Shown: positions 32,901-45,072, counted from the first letter of the stretch. The stretch: DNA of 64,000 nt from Hemibagrus wyckioides (GCF_019097595.1 NC_080716.1:34413401-34477400); one strand, 5' to 3'. The notes: generated by a model from the letters alone, not told the origin. Made by a program: numbers and translations.

Positions 32901-35900
32901 TGGTCATGGTTATTTATTAAAATTTATTTAAAGAAAATATCCAGAAAATCATCCAAAAGACAATCCAAAAGTCAAAATCCCAGCTGAAGGTCGAAAGAAT
33001 CCACAGAATCAAACTTGGAAAAAAATCAAAAAGGAAACATGAGGGGCATGATGCAAAACAAAAGGAAACATGAGTGGCATGATTATATATATATAATTTC
33101 AAGTAACAAAAATGTTTTTAAGGTTTTCATGTTAGTTTCAGTTTTAGTTAACTTTAATATATAATAGTGCTTCTATCTACCATAAAAAATAATAATTATT
33201 ATTTAAAAAAACATTATTGACCAAAGTCATGATTTGGGGCCCCTAGCGTCCTGGGCCCATATGCTCAACATACTCTGCATCCCCAGATGGCACCCCAGCT
33301 TTCAAGGCAAGACAGCCAAAAAAAAAAAATCAGGAAACCACAGAAGACTCAAAGTGTGTCACACAGCAAACAAAGAGTCAACCAAAAAAAGACTAAAGCA
33401 GACAGCTGTGTATATATAGGCTGAGTAATCAAGGGAAAATGGGAAAAGCACAAAAAAAACGTTGGGATGACGTTGGGATAGCACCTTCCTATTTCCACAG
33501 TTTGATGCATCCACCTCTACAACAGATAGAATACTTGTGTCTGGATGGTGAAGAATGGGTGCCGAGGTGAAAGTGTTTGAAATGCTTGAAAGCTACTTGT
33601 GCAGAGTCTGACCAGCGAGTTGCTTGCACTTCCCACATAGCAGAGCAGTGAGACCATGGTGCTATAGCCCATGATGAAGTGCCTGTAGAAATTTGCGAAG
33701 CTCAGAAACCTCTGCAACTCCTTGATACTGGATGGGGTAAGCCACTCTGTTACTGCCCAGACCTTGACTTTGTCCATCTTCACCCCCTAAAATGCTATGT
33801 TGTTATGTCTAAATTCAAATTTCTCAGCCTTGATGTATAGTTGATGTTGGAGCAGACAGAAGAGCACGGTGCATACTCTATGTGGATGTCTTCAGGACCA
33901 GTGAGAAAGCTCTGTACTCTGCCATGAAATTTTGGGGTTGTGATGTGAAGCCAGGAAAATTCTAGAATTATGGGGTTGCTCCCTTTTGTGAAAAAATTAA
34001 ACCTGTAGTGAGATCAGGGGGCTTTGATGGGTGAGGTAACCGTCCCCAATGGGCTTGTTGTCCACTTCCGTAATTTTTAACGGTGCTGTGCATGGAATGG
34101 TAGGAAGGTGCAGTTGCCAATCGATCAAGTTGATAGCAGATCCAGTGTCCACTAGGGCTACGAGAAAACATACTTGGTTGGCAAAACACAGCTGTACAGG
34201 TAGCATAAGACTAAGCAGACAAGATCTCAGGCATTCCACTGGATTCTGCATAGGCAAGGACAGCAAAAAAACAATGACTTAATAAATAGCAGGCCTGACA
34301 ATACTTTGCACTGAAATTATTCTGAGCATGGCTTAAAATGTCTAAAAACCAGGAAGTCACCCTTGACTTGGAAGTGATCAGAACTCTGGCAAGGGTTCCG
34401 TCTGGTGGTTGGGGTGGGAAGTGACTGGTGGAGTTATGACAGTTACTTTGTGCAATAAAATTAAACAAACGCATTCATGGGCAGAAGAGTGATATTTAAG
34501 TGTTAATAGAAATTTGAATAAACGGTTAGATTAGTTTAGTTAGTTTTTGTTTATAAATTATTTAGAGAGGCTAAATGCATTTCTTACATATGGTAGTTTA
34601 GATGTCCTAAATATGATTTAATCTTCTCTATGTTTAAAATGTGCTGTTTTCATTAACAGACTGAATATTTTCTATATTTACCTCATTCTGTTTCTGTTCC
34701 CTTTTTAGTGCTGATTTCACTTATACCAGCGGCCCAGACACAAGGTGATTTATATATAGTTTATTCTTTATATTGTCTCCATATTTGATTTATTTTGGGG
34801 CAAATTGTGCACAATTTGTTCATTTGTTCCTGGTTTATTAATGCAGTTTTTTTTAGCTCTAATCAAAGGATGGCTGCAACATCAGATTTGAATAAATAGT
34901 TTTACACTCAATAAGTTTTACACTGCTTAAATGTCTTAACATATTAAATATAAAACAGCACCAGTTTAATGACAGCAGCAAAAGAGAGCAAATTACATAA
35001 CTAGTGCTAAATAAAATGCTCCATGATGCCCCTGATTTCTTAATATTAAGCAGGTTACACATATCAGTATCAACAAGTAACAAAAACATGTACTCATACT
35101 CACTCTAAACATGATATTAGTAGTGTAGACTTGGGAATGACTTTATGTAAGGTTTATTAACAACAGAATGTTTTATAGGGAGTCCTAAAGCTGTGGTGTC
35201 CATAACGCCTGATACACATGTGTTCGTTGGAGAGAGTGTTGCTCTCAGATGTAACATACAGGGAGGAGGAGACACTCAGTGGACTTACAGCTGGAAGAAA
35301 AATAATAATAAACTGAAAGGGGACAGATTGAGAAAATACACAGACAACACAAACCATGAGTTCAGAATCATGTCTGTTGATGTCATGTCTGACAGTGGTA
35401 CCTACACCTGCAGAGGACATGGGAGAGACTCTCAGAGCTCAGAGATCAGTGATGCTGTTACACTGACTGTATCAGGTGAGTCTGTGGGTGTTTTTATTTC
35501 TTATTTAATATGTTTACATTATTTTTAAGGGTTCAGATTTTGAGCTGTCAGTAAGTGAGGTCCTGTTTTTTAATGTTGACTTTCACTTCCCTGTCTAGTA
35601 GACACCAATTTCTTTCACAAGAATCATCATGTCTTTTTTAGTAGCATCTGGGTTTTAGATTAAGTTTGCTTTTCATTAAATCTAGTACTTTCTTGTAATC
35701 TTATAGTGTCTCTCTCTGGGCCACTTTCTATGTGAGGTCAGCTTCTTCAGTAGCTAGAAAGATCTTTAGCTTTCAAATAGGTCTTTTAATAGGTTTAAAT
35801 ATGTGATGCATTATTCAAAGATATTATTATTATTAGTAGTAGTAGTAGTAGTAGTAGTGATAGTAGTATAATACATAACTCTTTTAATTGCCTTTGTTTA

Positions 35901-38900
35901 TCTGTTTAATCTATCTGTAAAAACTAAATATTTTAAAGTGTTTATAAGGTCATCATGTTTTCCATTTTTTCAATTCTGGACTTCCTTTCATCTTTACTAA
36001 AAAGCCAGACTGATCCTGCTTTCATTGTTGGACTGAAAATGAAGATTATTTTTTCTCAGCTAGATGATTATGATCAGCTACAGAATGCCTGTAGATTTTT
36101 GGGAAATGTCCTCTGATATGGCTTTACTGTACAGTGGCATGTTTTTGTTATTTTTTAAAAAATGCAGATATGTTCAAATGATGTTGAAGGATTTGTGCAG
36201 GATCCATAAAATAATAAAAATCAGTAAATACAGTGTTTCTACACTTCAATCCAATCAGGAATTTTGTTTCATAGAAAATAAACTGAATACTAGCCGTGTA
36301 AGAAAACATACAACTGTAACATCTTGTATCAAATGTTATAACTTTGCCTATGTTGTGAAAACGTATGTTAAGTGAAAAGCAGCTCTGACCCCTTCATCAT
36401 TTCATACCAACAGCAAAACCCAAACCGACTGTGAGAGTGAATCCTCAGAGCTCCGTCTACACTGGAGACTCCGTCACTCTGAGCTGTGAGCTGCAGCAGG
36501 GGACTGGATGGGGGTTTTACTGGTACAAAAATAATCAGCTGTTAGAAAATTTTAACAGTGAACAAGAGAACACACTTAAAGTGACAGAAGATAATGCAGG
36601 AGAAACAGAGTACAAGTGTAAGGCATTCAGGAGAAAGTACTACAAAGAGCAAAAGAACTACTCCACAGAGCTCAGTGTTCCTGTCAAGATTACAGTGAGA
36701 GGTATGTCATGATTTTTGTAATTTCTTCTTAATGTTATGTTCAAAATAATATTTACACTACCAGTCAAATGTTTGGACACACCTTCTAATTCAACACTTT
36801 TTGTATAGTGACTTATTTTCTACATTCTAGAACAATACTGGAGATTTCAAAACTCTGAAATAACACACATGGACTTCAGTAATCCATATGTAATGACAAC
36901 AAAAAACAGTCAGTTGTTATTTTAAGACACGAAGGTCAGGTGTTCTGGAATAGTTCTTGCAAGAACAGTATTGTCAAGTGCTTTTGCAAAACCCTTCAAG
37001 CACCATGATGAAACTGGCTCACATGAAGACCATCCCAGTGAAGCAAGACCAAAACTTACCTCTGCTGCAGAGGAGAAGTTCATTTAGAGTTACCAGCCTC
37101 AGAAATCACCAATTAACAGCACCTCAGGTTAGAGCCGTTATGAAGGCTTTACAGAGCATCAGTAGCAGACATACACTATATTGCCAAAAGTATTCGCTCA
37201 CCTGCCTTGACTCGCATATGAACTTAAGTGACACACCATTCCTAATCCATAGGGTTCAATATGAGGTCGGTCCACCCTTTGCAGCTATAACAGCTTCAAC
37301 TCTTCTGGGAAGGCTGTCCACAAGGTTTAGGAGTGTGTTTATGGGAATTTTTGACCATTCTTCCAGAAGCGCATTTGTGAGGTCACACACTGATGTTGGA
37401 CGAGAAGGCCTGGCTCTCAGTCTCCGCTCTAATTCATCCCAAAGGTGTTCTATGGGGTTGAGGTCAGGACTCTGTGCAGGCCAGTCAAGTTCATCCACAC
37501 CAGACTCTGTCATCCATGTCTTTATGGACCTTGCTTTGTGCACTGGTGCACAGTCATGTTGGAAGAGGAAGGGGCCAGCTCCAAACTGTTCCCACAAAGT
37601 TGGGAGCATGGAATTGTCCAAAATGTCTTGGCATGCTGAAGCATTCAGAGTTCCTTTCACTGGAACTAAGGGGCCAAGACCAGCTCCTGAAAAACAACCC
37701 CACACCATAATCCCCCCTCCACCAAACTTTACACTTGGCATAATGCAGTCAGACAAGTACCGTTCTCCTGGCAACCGCCAAACCCAGACTCGTCCATCAG
37801 ATTGCCAGATGGAGAAGCGCGATTCGTCACTCCAGAGAACGCGTCTCCACTGCTCTAGAGTCCAGTGGCGGCATGCTTTACACCACTGCATCCGACGCTT
37901 TGCATTGCACTTGGTGATGTATGGCTTGGATGCAGCTGCTCGGCCATGGAAACCCATTCCATGAAGCTCTCTGCGCACTGTTCTTGAGCTCATCTGAAGG
38001 CCACATGAAGTTTGGAGGTCTGTAGCGATTGACTCTGCAGAAAGTTGGCGACCTCTTCGCACTATGCGCCTCAGCATCTGCTGACCCCGCTCCGTCAGTT
38101 TCCGTGGCCTACCACTTCGTGGCTGAGTTGCTGTCGTTCCCAAACACTTCCACGTTCTTATAATACAGCTGACAGTTGACTGTGGAATATTTAGGAGTGA
38201 GGAAATTTCACGACTGGATTTGTTGCACAGGTGGCATCCTATCACAGTTCCACGCTGGAATTCACTGAGCTCCTGAGAGCGACCCATTCTTTCACAAATG
38301 TTTGTAAAAACAGTCTGCATGCCTAGGTGCTTGATTTTATACACCTGTGGCCATGGAAGTGATTGGAACACCTGATTCTGATTATTTGGATGGGTGAGCA
38401 AATACTTTTGGCAATATAGTGTATCTCAATATCAACTGTTCAAAGGACATTATTGTGTATTTCAGCCGCCTTCAGCATTGTTTTACAATGTAGAAAGAAA
38501 TAAACATCAGGAAAGACCATGGAATTAGAAGGTGTGTCCAACTTTTGCCTGGTAGTGTAGCTTGATTCCAGAAAACAGAAAAATATGATCAACTATCAAG
38601 TTTTGATAAAGAAATTTGTTTTTGTTTTTTTCTGTAAATAATAAATATATATATAGATTACTTGTCATTTGTGGCTGGTGAGATCCAAAGAAAATCTATT
38701 TAAAAAAAAAAAAAAAAAAGGTTAAGCTACATCTTTAAGTCTTCCTACGTGTAAAAGTCCTTACAGCTTTGCAGTTTTGCTATAACATGACAAACTGCAT
38801 ATTGCATACTGCAAAACAGTAATCCTGTCCACATCACAGTGCATGGTGAGTCTTCATGTAGTGTGTTTAATGTTTCATTACAGATTATTTAGAATTCCAA

Positions 38901-39676
38901 GTGGGAAGAATTGTTCAATCTGACAAAGACAGTAGTTTTTCCCCTTTAATACATTTCCTACGATTTCTATAATTCTGAGTAAGGATATCTGTGTTTCTTT
39001 CCAGACTGAATACAAATTCACAGTTACCAATAACTAATCAAAAAGAGATGTGACTGAACATTATGAATAGCTCTGATTATGTTGATTACTGTTGTGTTTT
39101 AATCAGGCTCATATATATAAACATACAAACAGTTCAGCATGAAAAAAAAACATTATAATAATTATTATTTTATTCAGCTTCTGGTCCATCAGGTGTAGAA
39201 GCTCCATTCTCAGTGCTCATGCTGATCTGTAGTGTGGTGACGGTCTCTCCTTATCTGCTGGTGACCATCATTCTGCTGCTCATATGTTACAGAGCTCGAG
39301 GTAAGAACTCTTTCAGTACGTCTCTACACTTCACATAACGAGTGTCATGACTTTAATTATTGTGAGAAAAACATCTTCACCTTCACTCTTCTTATTTTAA
39401 AAGCAAAAATCTACACTTCAAATACAATTCAAATTACAATCACCCTTTGTAATAAACTAACAAAACTGCCAGTGAACACGTCAACCACCACATGTGTTTC
39501 TGCTGACGCCTGCTGATGTCTTAAACTGTGTTTAGGACAATAGCAAATGCAGTTTGGTTTCTTTTCTGTCATAATCACCTGGAATAAACTTTGAAATGAA
39601 AGAAATGACTTTTTAAATTTCTTTAACAGCTCACACTGATGAAGACAGAATTGAGAATGCAGTCATAGAGGAGTGA
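29870..39676 (+). CDS. R2: two-Ig-domain FcR-like/LITR-like receptor with short tail
   Basis: Exons: 29870-29900, 34709-34744, 35179-35475, 36414-36701, 39193-39300, 39630-39676. They total 807 nt, an unbroken 268-residue frame: signal peptide (1-22), D1 (23-121), D2 (122-217), transmembrane exon (218-253) and tail [15 protein letters not shown]. The helix ([15 protein letters not shown] onward to YRARG) has no charged residue, and the tail has no tyrosine, so no signalling motif is visible. Relative to R1 and R3 the exons for D3, most of D4 and D5 are gone; only 33 bp of D4 remain (38813-38845). Because all Ig exons start and end in phase 1, D2 can splice straight to the transmembrane exon. 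A candidate poly(A) signal is at 40139. It may be a working short receptor or a decaying gene; transcripts would decide. Confidence 0.7.
30060..30840. repeat. Intron-1 modules in R2 (two copies)
   Basis: Two partial copies (30060-30240 and 30300-30840) of the module described at 3430-4386. Confidence 0.6.
30880..30975. mobile_element. Tc1 end fragment
   Basis: CTGATCAGGCATAACATTAT is the terminal repeat of the 6642-8905 family; a short C-terminal coding scrap follows on the minus strand. Confidence 0.65.
30976..33479. other. R2 intron 1, AT-rich, no gene recognised
   Basis: Contains dispersed-repeat-looking stretches such as GGGCCAGATTAAGAACACAT (31267) and GGGGCCCCTAGCGTCCTGGG (33236), several poly-A/T runs and a (TA)n at about 33085. 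Open frames of 60-80 codons have no motif I recognise. Confidence 0.45.
33480..34441 (-). pseudogene. Gypsy-type LTR retrotransposon remnant (protease and RT fragments)
   Basis: Minus strand: 34266 down to about 33997 contains [10 protein letters not shown], an aspartic-protease active-site motif. 33783 down to about 33517 contains [17 protein letters not shown], the gypsy-class RT connection region. Between them the RT core is deleted, and frames are broken. 34290-34441 looks like the start of its 5' LTR (TGTCATAAC on the minus strand). Confidence 0.8.
34709..34744 (+). CDS. R2 exon 2, end of signal peptide
   Basis: 36 nt between CTTTTTAG and GTGATT, coding [13 protein letters not shown] with exon 1. 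Confidence 0.8.
35179..35475 (+). CDS. R2 exon 3, Ig domain D1
   Basis: 99 codons; [30 protein letters not shown]; donor GTGAGT uninterrupted, unlike R1. Confidence 0.9.
35481..36413. other. R2 intron 3, no gene
   Basis: Homologous to R1 intron 3 without the LTR. An (ATT/AGT)n tract lies at 35823-35870. Confidence 0.7.
36414..36701 (+). CDS. R2 exon 4, Ig domain D2
   Basis: 96 codons; [40 protein letters not shown] before GTATGT. Confidence 0.9.
37174..38421 (-). mobile_element. Complete Tc1/mariner element, 1248 bp
   Basis: The outer 28 bp at each end (CACTATATTGCCAAAAGTAT...) are inverted copies differing at about one base, flanked by TA at 37172-37173 and 38422-38423. It contains one uninterrupted transposase gene on the minus strand. 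Confidence 0.95.
37256..38287 (-). CDS. Tc1/mariner transposase, intact, DD34E
   Basis: 343 codons from [13 protein letters not shown] to GGPTSY, the full length of the family. The N-terminal paired-like helix-turn-helix domains are visible ([21 protein letters not shown], a GRPR-like hook). The catalytic triad is D in WSDESRF, D in FQHDCAP, and E in NPIEHLW 34 residues later. [13 protein letters not shown] is the usual glycine-rich box. An in-frame upstream ATG (38401) would add 38 residues, but the MGRS start matches the family length. The encoded enzyme would cut at its inverted repeats and insert at TA. It is intact, unlike the other transposase copies in the window. Confidence 0.93.
   Translation of the reverse strand: MGRSQELSEFQRGTVIGCHLCNKSSREISSLLNIPQSTVSCIIRTWKCLGTTATQPRSGRPRKLTERGQQMLRRIVRRGRQLSAESIATDLQTSCGLQMSSRTVRRELHGMGFHGRAAASKPYITKCNAKRRMQWCKACRHWTLEQWRRVLWSDESRFSIWQSDGRVWVWRLPGERYLSDCIMPSVKFGGGGIMVWGCFSGAGLGPLVPVKGTLNASACQDILDNSMLPTLWEQFGAGPFLFQHDCAPVHKARSIKTWMTESGVDELDWPAQSPDLNPIEHLWDELERRLRARPSRPTSVCDLTNALLEEWSKIPINTLLNLVDSLPRRVEAVIAAKGGPTSY
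38813..38845 (+). pseudogene. R2 remnant of Ig domain D4 exon
   Basis: The last 33 bp of the D4 exon (AAAACAGTAATCCTGTCCAC to GTGCATG) and its GTGAGT donor survive. Upstream sequence is intron 4-like, so a deletion removed D3 and most of D4. Without an acceptor it cannot be spliced in. Confidence 0.85.
38846..39192. other. R2 intron before the transmembrane exon; D5 absent
   Basis: Starts like the R3 D4 intron (GTGAGTCTTCATGTAGTGTG, then TTTAATGTT) but no D5 exon follows. The last part matches the R3 intron before its transmembrane exon. Confidence 0.7.
39193..39300 (+). CDS. R2 exon 5, transmembrane segment
   Basis: 36 codons after CCATCAG, as in R3. An upstream acceptor (TTATTCAG, exon start 39178) would add five residues (ASGPS) in frame; R3 lacks that upstream AG. 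Confidence 0.85.
39630..39676 (+). CDS. R2 exon 6, cytoplasmic tail
   Basis: 47 nt after TTTAACAG; tail [15 protein letters not shown] and TGA. Identical tail in R3. Confidence 0.85.
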
Positions 39677-41461
39677 ACAAAATTCATCTATAAAAAGAGG
39701 ATATATTTACTGGAAAAACAATTTCAGAATTTCTTCTCCTTTATGGTTTTGTGTGGATTTTAATGTCCTGCTGTTATTTTCTCAGCATCTTATAGACACC
39801 CTCACTGTTCTGAATGGATTTGTTTAGCTAAAGCCTGTAAACCTCCTCATGAGGTGAAAGTGATCATGTGTGTAGTGTTCAATAAGCCCTACATCCAGCT
39901 TTGTATGCAATATAAAAACAAGTTTATTGACTGTTATCTAAAATATGGTGCTGAACTAATATTGTGTTTTGAGTTTTCTCAGTACTGCTGTTTTATTTTA
40001 TTTCTCTATCTGGTTAAATAACGAGTAGACTTAAAATCCCAGTTAGATTTTGATGTTAGATTTGTTTGACTTTTCAGCTGTGTGAACTTTAATTGTAGTT
40101 GTTTGAGGAGATTTATGGATGAAATGTTTGATCAATTAAATAAATGCATCATTATCAGTTCACTGCTGCTATATTGTTGTCTTTTCATTGTCTCATAATG
40201 TTTCTTGTCTCCTGCTGTAACGTTGGAATTTCCTCCATGGGATTAACAAAGTTTTATCTTAAAGGCAGATAACTCGATCCTGCAGTATTATTCAGTGTCA
40301 GTAGAGGATCTCAGTGCAGTAAAGGTCAGGAGTAAATGAGGAATCAAACAGAAGTGTTGTTACTCTTTCTGCATGTCTACTGTGGAAAATATTTTTTGTC
40401 CGAAACTAAAATGCTCTATTTAATACTACTCAATTAATACTTCGCTAAAATCTGACTCCAAACTCCACATTAACCTGACAGCTCAGTCAAGCAGGACGAT
40501 TCATACAGACGGGATGAATGCAGATACAAGGTTTTATTTGCAATCAGCGCTGGTTACAAGAATTGAGCTGCTCATGAATGAACATCCCAACAACCTTCAA
40601 AATAAGCATCACAAAACATAGGCTTTTATTCTTTTCTCTTATCTTTTCATAATATTCAAACCAAACCTTCCACATATCTTTTTCTTGGAATTTCGTGTTC
40701 TTCTGGACACCATTATCTCTTAATTTATAACTCTTTCACATTTCATTATAATCAGTCATATAAAAATAATGGGCATCTGTGCTCTTATCAGTGGCACTTT
40801 CTAGCTTTTTCCATTTAGCAGTTCACTCAGACCTCTGAAGACAGCATGGTTGAGTTTCAGGGCCTCTGCTCCATCTTTAATTCCTTGGGTTTCATTTATT
40901 GCTCTATTTTTCTTTACATTTGCACTAGCCTGCAGTTTTATTTGTGTTCTCTCACATATTCACAGCTCTATCTCCTCTGACCTCTGACTGAGGACTGATC
41001 CCCTCCTCGAGGTACCCATACACCTATAGTTGGTTTCAACGACCCTTGATACAGCTCCAAGTTTCGTCTACCACTAAAACGGCCTGCCAAACTGATGTTA
41101 CCCTCACTGTTAATCACTCTACACAGGCCGTGCAATCTCAGTCCAGAGTTAACGACCATACCCAAACCTCTCATCCCACACGTTGTGTTAAACCCTTCAT
41201 TATTAAACCTGTAAATAGAGGTGACCAATAAATTGAGGTAGTGCCCGACAACCCAATCATGCTGTCCCCAGATTCCAATTGTTTTATACATGCCCAAACA
41301 AGAATGCATTCATATACACCCTCTAAACCATTCAAAAATTACTCCCACACTACACACTGGTACACTGATGTACAGGACTAACACAACACTGAAAACCAAT
41401 CAGGAAATCAACATTACAGCCAATCAAAAGCTACTCATGAAGTGAAGTACATGGTTTAAGT
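39677..41461 (+). other. R2 3' UTR and intergenic region, no gene recognised
   Basis: AATAAA at 40139-40144 is the best poly(A) candidate. A minus-strand open frame at 40968-41309 has no motif I recognise. The region near 40980-41300 is less AT-rich and could be a retroelement scrap. Confidence 0.45.
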
Positions 41462-43375
41462 GTAAAACTCTGCTAGACATCATCATAAGTGCATTTCTTC
41501 CCAGTCCTGGCAGAGGGAGTAAGACAGTCAGGGTTAGAGGTTTGTAAATCAAGCTTAGACCTAAATCAGTGTTGTATATGAGCACTAACACAGTCTACAG
41601 AATTGGGGTGAATTGTTGCTAGGTGTCTGCAGTGAAGAACATCACACACTTCCTCTAATGAAAAACTGTAACATGAAAATAGTTTCTTGTATATTTTACT
41701 GTATTAAATAACATTAAATCCTGTTTGTTACTCTGAGACCATGCTACACCGACAGCAGCCAGCAGAGGGCAGCAGTGGTGCACACAGTGATAGCAGGAGA
41801 ACAAATTACAGACTTCTCCAGGATGATGAACCTGGATTTCCTGAACCTGTCCAGCAGTATACTTAAGACCAGACTTTGACACAGCCCTTTGCTACACCTT
41901 TGTAGAGGAGTGACAGATATGTTATGTTGGTGAAGACTCTCTGTACAAGAATGATGACTCAGCTGTAATAAAATATCAGAGCAAGGATGTTTATTTACAG
42001 TGTCTGTGATGTACAAATAGTCCAAAAGTGAACCACAATATCTTAATATATAATAAAAAAGAGAATAATATACACCTTCCAAACAGAGAAACCACAAGCA
42101 GTACAAGCAGGAACAAGCCTGTAACTAGTACTTCCGGACAACTTTCAAAATAAAAGTTCTGCAGTTCTGGGGTTTCACTCTGAAATTGAGTCCACAATGA
42201 AACAGTATGTAGTAGTTACAGTATCATTTGTGTACGAGATTTTAAAATTCATTTCTCATGGAAAAGAAAAAAAAACAGCTGGCTGTTAGACATCAGTGTG
42301 TGTTATGAAGGAAAATGTGATATTCAGAGAGAAAACTATTTGTGGGCTCAACTAAAGCTCCTCATGTTTTGTTCCCTATATCAGCTTACATTTAAAACTA
42401 TTCTACAACAAATCACATGATAGATATCAGGTCTAATAAAATATTACAGGGATTTAAGGAAACTCTCACATGTAGTGATGTTTCATCCATGATCCAATCA
42501 TTCTCCTTCACTTCCATGTACTGACTCATTTTATTCTCTTAAGTCTCGACTGTGTAAAACACATGACTGCTTCAGCAGATTGTTCCTGCTTTTTAAAGAC
42601 TGCATTATCGTGCAGGATGTGAAGGAGCAAATCATTGGTTGGATGTATTGAAGAATCCACCCCTTACTAGTCAGGATTAAAACCATACAGCAGTTACCAC
42701 TAGAGGGAGTCAAAGACATTTTAATATTGAGTATGAATGTGTTCAGTCATGTGAAATGTAATTGCTGTAAGTTTTTATTTGATTGTCCAATAGGAAGTTT
42801 CCTGTTATGATGGATCTGTTAAGAGCCAATCAGAAAAGATTTGTGTAGGGAAGAGACTGGTGTGAGAATAATGTGCTCCAGAACTGTGTAGAGTGTTGAA
42901 AAGTGCTGAAATGAGTTAAAATAAGGATTTCTTTGAGAATATTTCCATGTATCCAGTTACTAAACCATAAGTAAAGACTTTAGACTCGTTGTTACGAGCG
43001 GACGTCATTAACTGGGACTCCAGGTCACTGGTGTTTAGTCAAGTAGCTTTTATTGTCATTTGAAGCACATACAGCTGGTACAGTACACAGTAACATGAAA
43101 CAACGTTCCTCCAGGACCATGGTGCTACATAAAACACACAACTACAGGAGACAACACAGAACTAAGTTCACTACACAGACCTACACAGTACTACATAAAG
43201 TGCATGTGTGTAAACAGTGCAAGACAGTACAGTACAGTACAATAACTGACCAGGGACAGTGCAGCACTGACCACTACACAGTTTTGTAATGAATAAAGTG
43301 CAATAGTAAAATGCTGTGGATGTAAACACAATACACAGTTAACAGAAAAACAGATCATTGTGTTTTATTGTTGTT
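41462..43375. repeat. Segmental duplication block, copy 2 (continues 45118-45325)
   Basis: Nearly base-for-base like 4387-6270. It is interrupted by the Tc1 at 43399-45025 and a (GT)n tract, then resumes with CACTGCAGTGAATAACAATT. Confidence 0.9.
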
Positions 43376-43398
43376 GCAGCAGTCTACAAATAGAATCT

Positions 43399-45025
43399 CA
43401 GTATCTCACAAAAGTGAGTACACCCCTCACATTTTTGTAAATATTTTATTATATATTTTCATGCGACAACACTGAAGAAATGACACTCTGCTACAATGTA
43501 AAGTAGTGAGTGTACAGCCTGTATAACAGTGTAAATTTACTGTCCCCTCAAAATAACTCAACACACAGCCATTAATGTCTAAACCGTTGGCAACAAAAGT
43601 GACTACACCCCTAAGTGGAAATGTCCAAATTGGGCCCAAAGTGTCAATATTTTGTGTGGCCACCTTTATTTTCCAGCACTGCCCTAACCCTCTTGGGCAT
43701 GGAGTTCACCAGAACTTCACAGGTTGCCACTGGAGTCCTCTTCCACTCCGCCATGATGACATCACAGAGCTGGTGGATGTTAGAGACCTTGCACTCCCCC
43801 ACCTTCTGTTTGAGGATGTCCCACAGATGCTCAATAGGGTTTAGGTCTGGAGACATGCTTGGCCAGTCCATCACCTTTACCCTCAGCTTCTTTAGCAAGG
43901 CAGTGGTCATCTTGGAGGTGTGTTTGGGGTTATCATCATGTTGGAATACTGCCCTGCGGCCCAGTCTCTGAAGGGAGGGGATCATGCTCTGCTTTAGTAT
44001 GTCACAGTACATGTTGGCTCCCCAGTGCTGGCAGCACTCATGCAGGCCCAGACCATGACACTCCCACCACCATGCTTGACTGTAGGCAAGACACACTTGT
44101 CTTTGTACTCCTCACCTGGTCGCCGTCACACACGCTTGACACCATCTGAACCAAATAAGTTCATCTTGGTCTCATCGGACCACAGGACATGGTACCAGTA
44201 ATCCAAGTCCTTAGTCTGCTTGTCTTCAGCAAACTGTACGCGGGCTTTCTTGAGCATCATCTTCAGTAGAGGCCTCCTTCTGGGACGACAGCCACACAGT
44301 CCAATTTGATGCAGTGTGCAGCGTATGGTCTGATCACTGACAGGCTGACCCCCCACCCCTTCAACCTGTGCAGCAATGCTGGCAGCACTCATATGTCTAT
44401 TTCACAAAGACAACCTCCGGATATGACGCTGAGCACGTGCACTCAACTTCTTTGGTGGACCATGATGAGGTCTGTTCTGAGTGGAACCTTTACTGTACCT
44501 GTACTGAGTGGAACCGCTGTATGGTCTTGCCCACCATGCTGCAGCTCAGTTTCAGGGTCTTGGCAATCTTCTTATAGCCTAGGCCATCTTTATGTAGAGC
44601 AACAATTCTTTTTTTCAGATCCTCAGAGAGTTCTTTGCCATGAGGTGCCATGTTGAACTTCCAGTGACCAGTATGAGAGGGTGTGAGAGCGATAACACCA
44701 AATTTAACACACCTGCTCCCCATTCACACCTGAGACCTTGTAACACTAACGAGTCACATGACACTGGGGAGGGTAAATGGCTAATTGGGCCCAATTTGGA
44801 CATTTCCACTTAGGGGTGTAGTCACTTTAGTTGCCAACAGTATAAACATTAATGGCTGTGTGTTGAGTTATTTTGAGGGGACAGTAAATTTACACTGTTA
44901 TACAGGCTGTACACTCACTACTTTACATTGGAGCAGAGTGTCATTTCTTCAGTGTTGTCACATGAAAAGATATAATAAAATATTTACAAAAATGTGAGGG
45001 GTGTAGTCACTTTTGTGAGATACTG
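43399..45025 (-). mobile_element. Tc1-like element with ~240-bp inverted repeats
   Basis: The left arm 43399-43638 and the right arm 44787-45025 are inverted copies. Each arm holds two similar direct repeats (ACAAAAGTGAGTACACCCCT outer and ACAAAAGTGACTACACCCCT inner in the left arm), the IR/DR layout. TA follows on the right; the left flank is CT, presumably a mutated TA. Confidence 0.92.
43644..44651 (-). pseudogene. Tc1 transposase pseudogene (IR/DR-type element)
   Basis: Starts MAPHGKELSEDLKKRI at 44651; helix-turn-helix GYKKIAKTLKL; then frame breaks. The middle frame (44126-44392) has WSDETKMNLFG (first D); the last frame (43644-44096) has FQHDDNPKHT (second D) and NPIEHLW (E, 34 apart), ending GGHTKY. 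At least two frame shifts make it non-functional though the triad survives. Confidence 0.88.
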
Positions 45026-45068
45026 TATTTGCAAAAATTGTATTGGGAGTGTAATGATGTACAGTTCA

Positions 45069-45072
<4 letters not shown>

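Larger units (their letters stand above)
36757..38558. mobile_element. Older Tc1-like element (host of a younger Tc1)
   Basis: The left end ACACTACCAGTCAAATGTTT and the right end ...CCTGGTAGTGTAG are inverted copies of the 22722-24282 family. The interior left arm (36940-37170) resembles the transposase N-terminal region of that family. Most of the remainder is deleted, and a complete Tc1 of another family sits at 37174-38421. Confidence 0.85.

Noticed and set aside
36957..37964. 335-codon plus-strand open frame
   Set aside because: It is opposite the intact Tc1 transposase and has no family motif; an antisense shadow.
40968..41309. 113-codon minus-strand frame after R2
   Set aside because: No recognisable domain, no splice context, no second copy in the window; left as unassigned.
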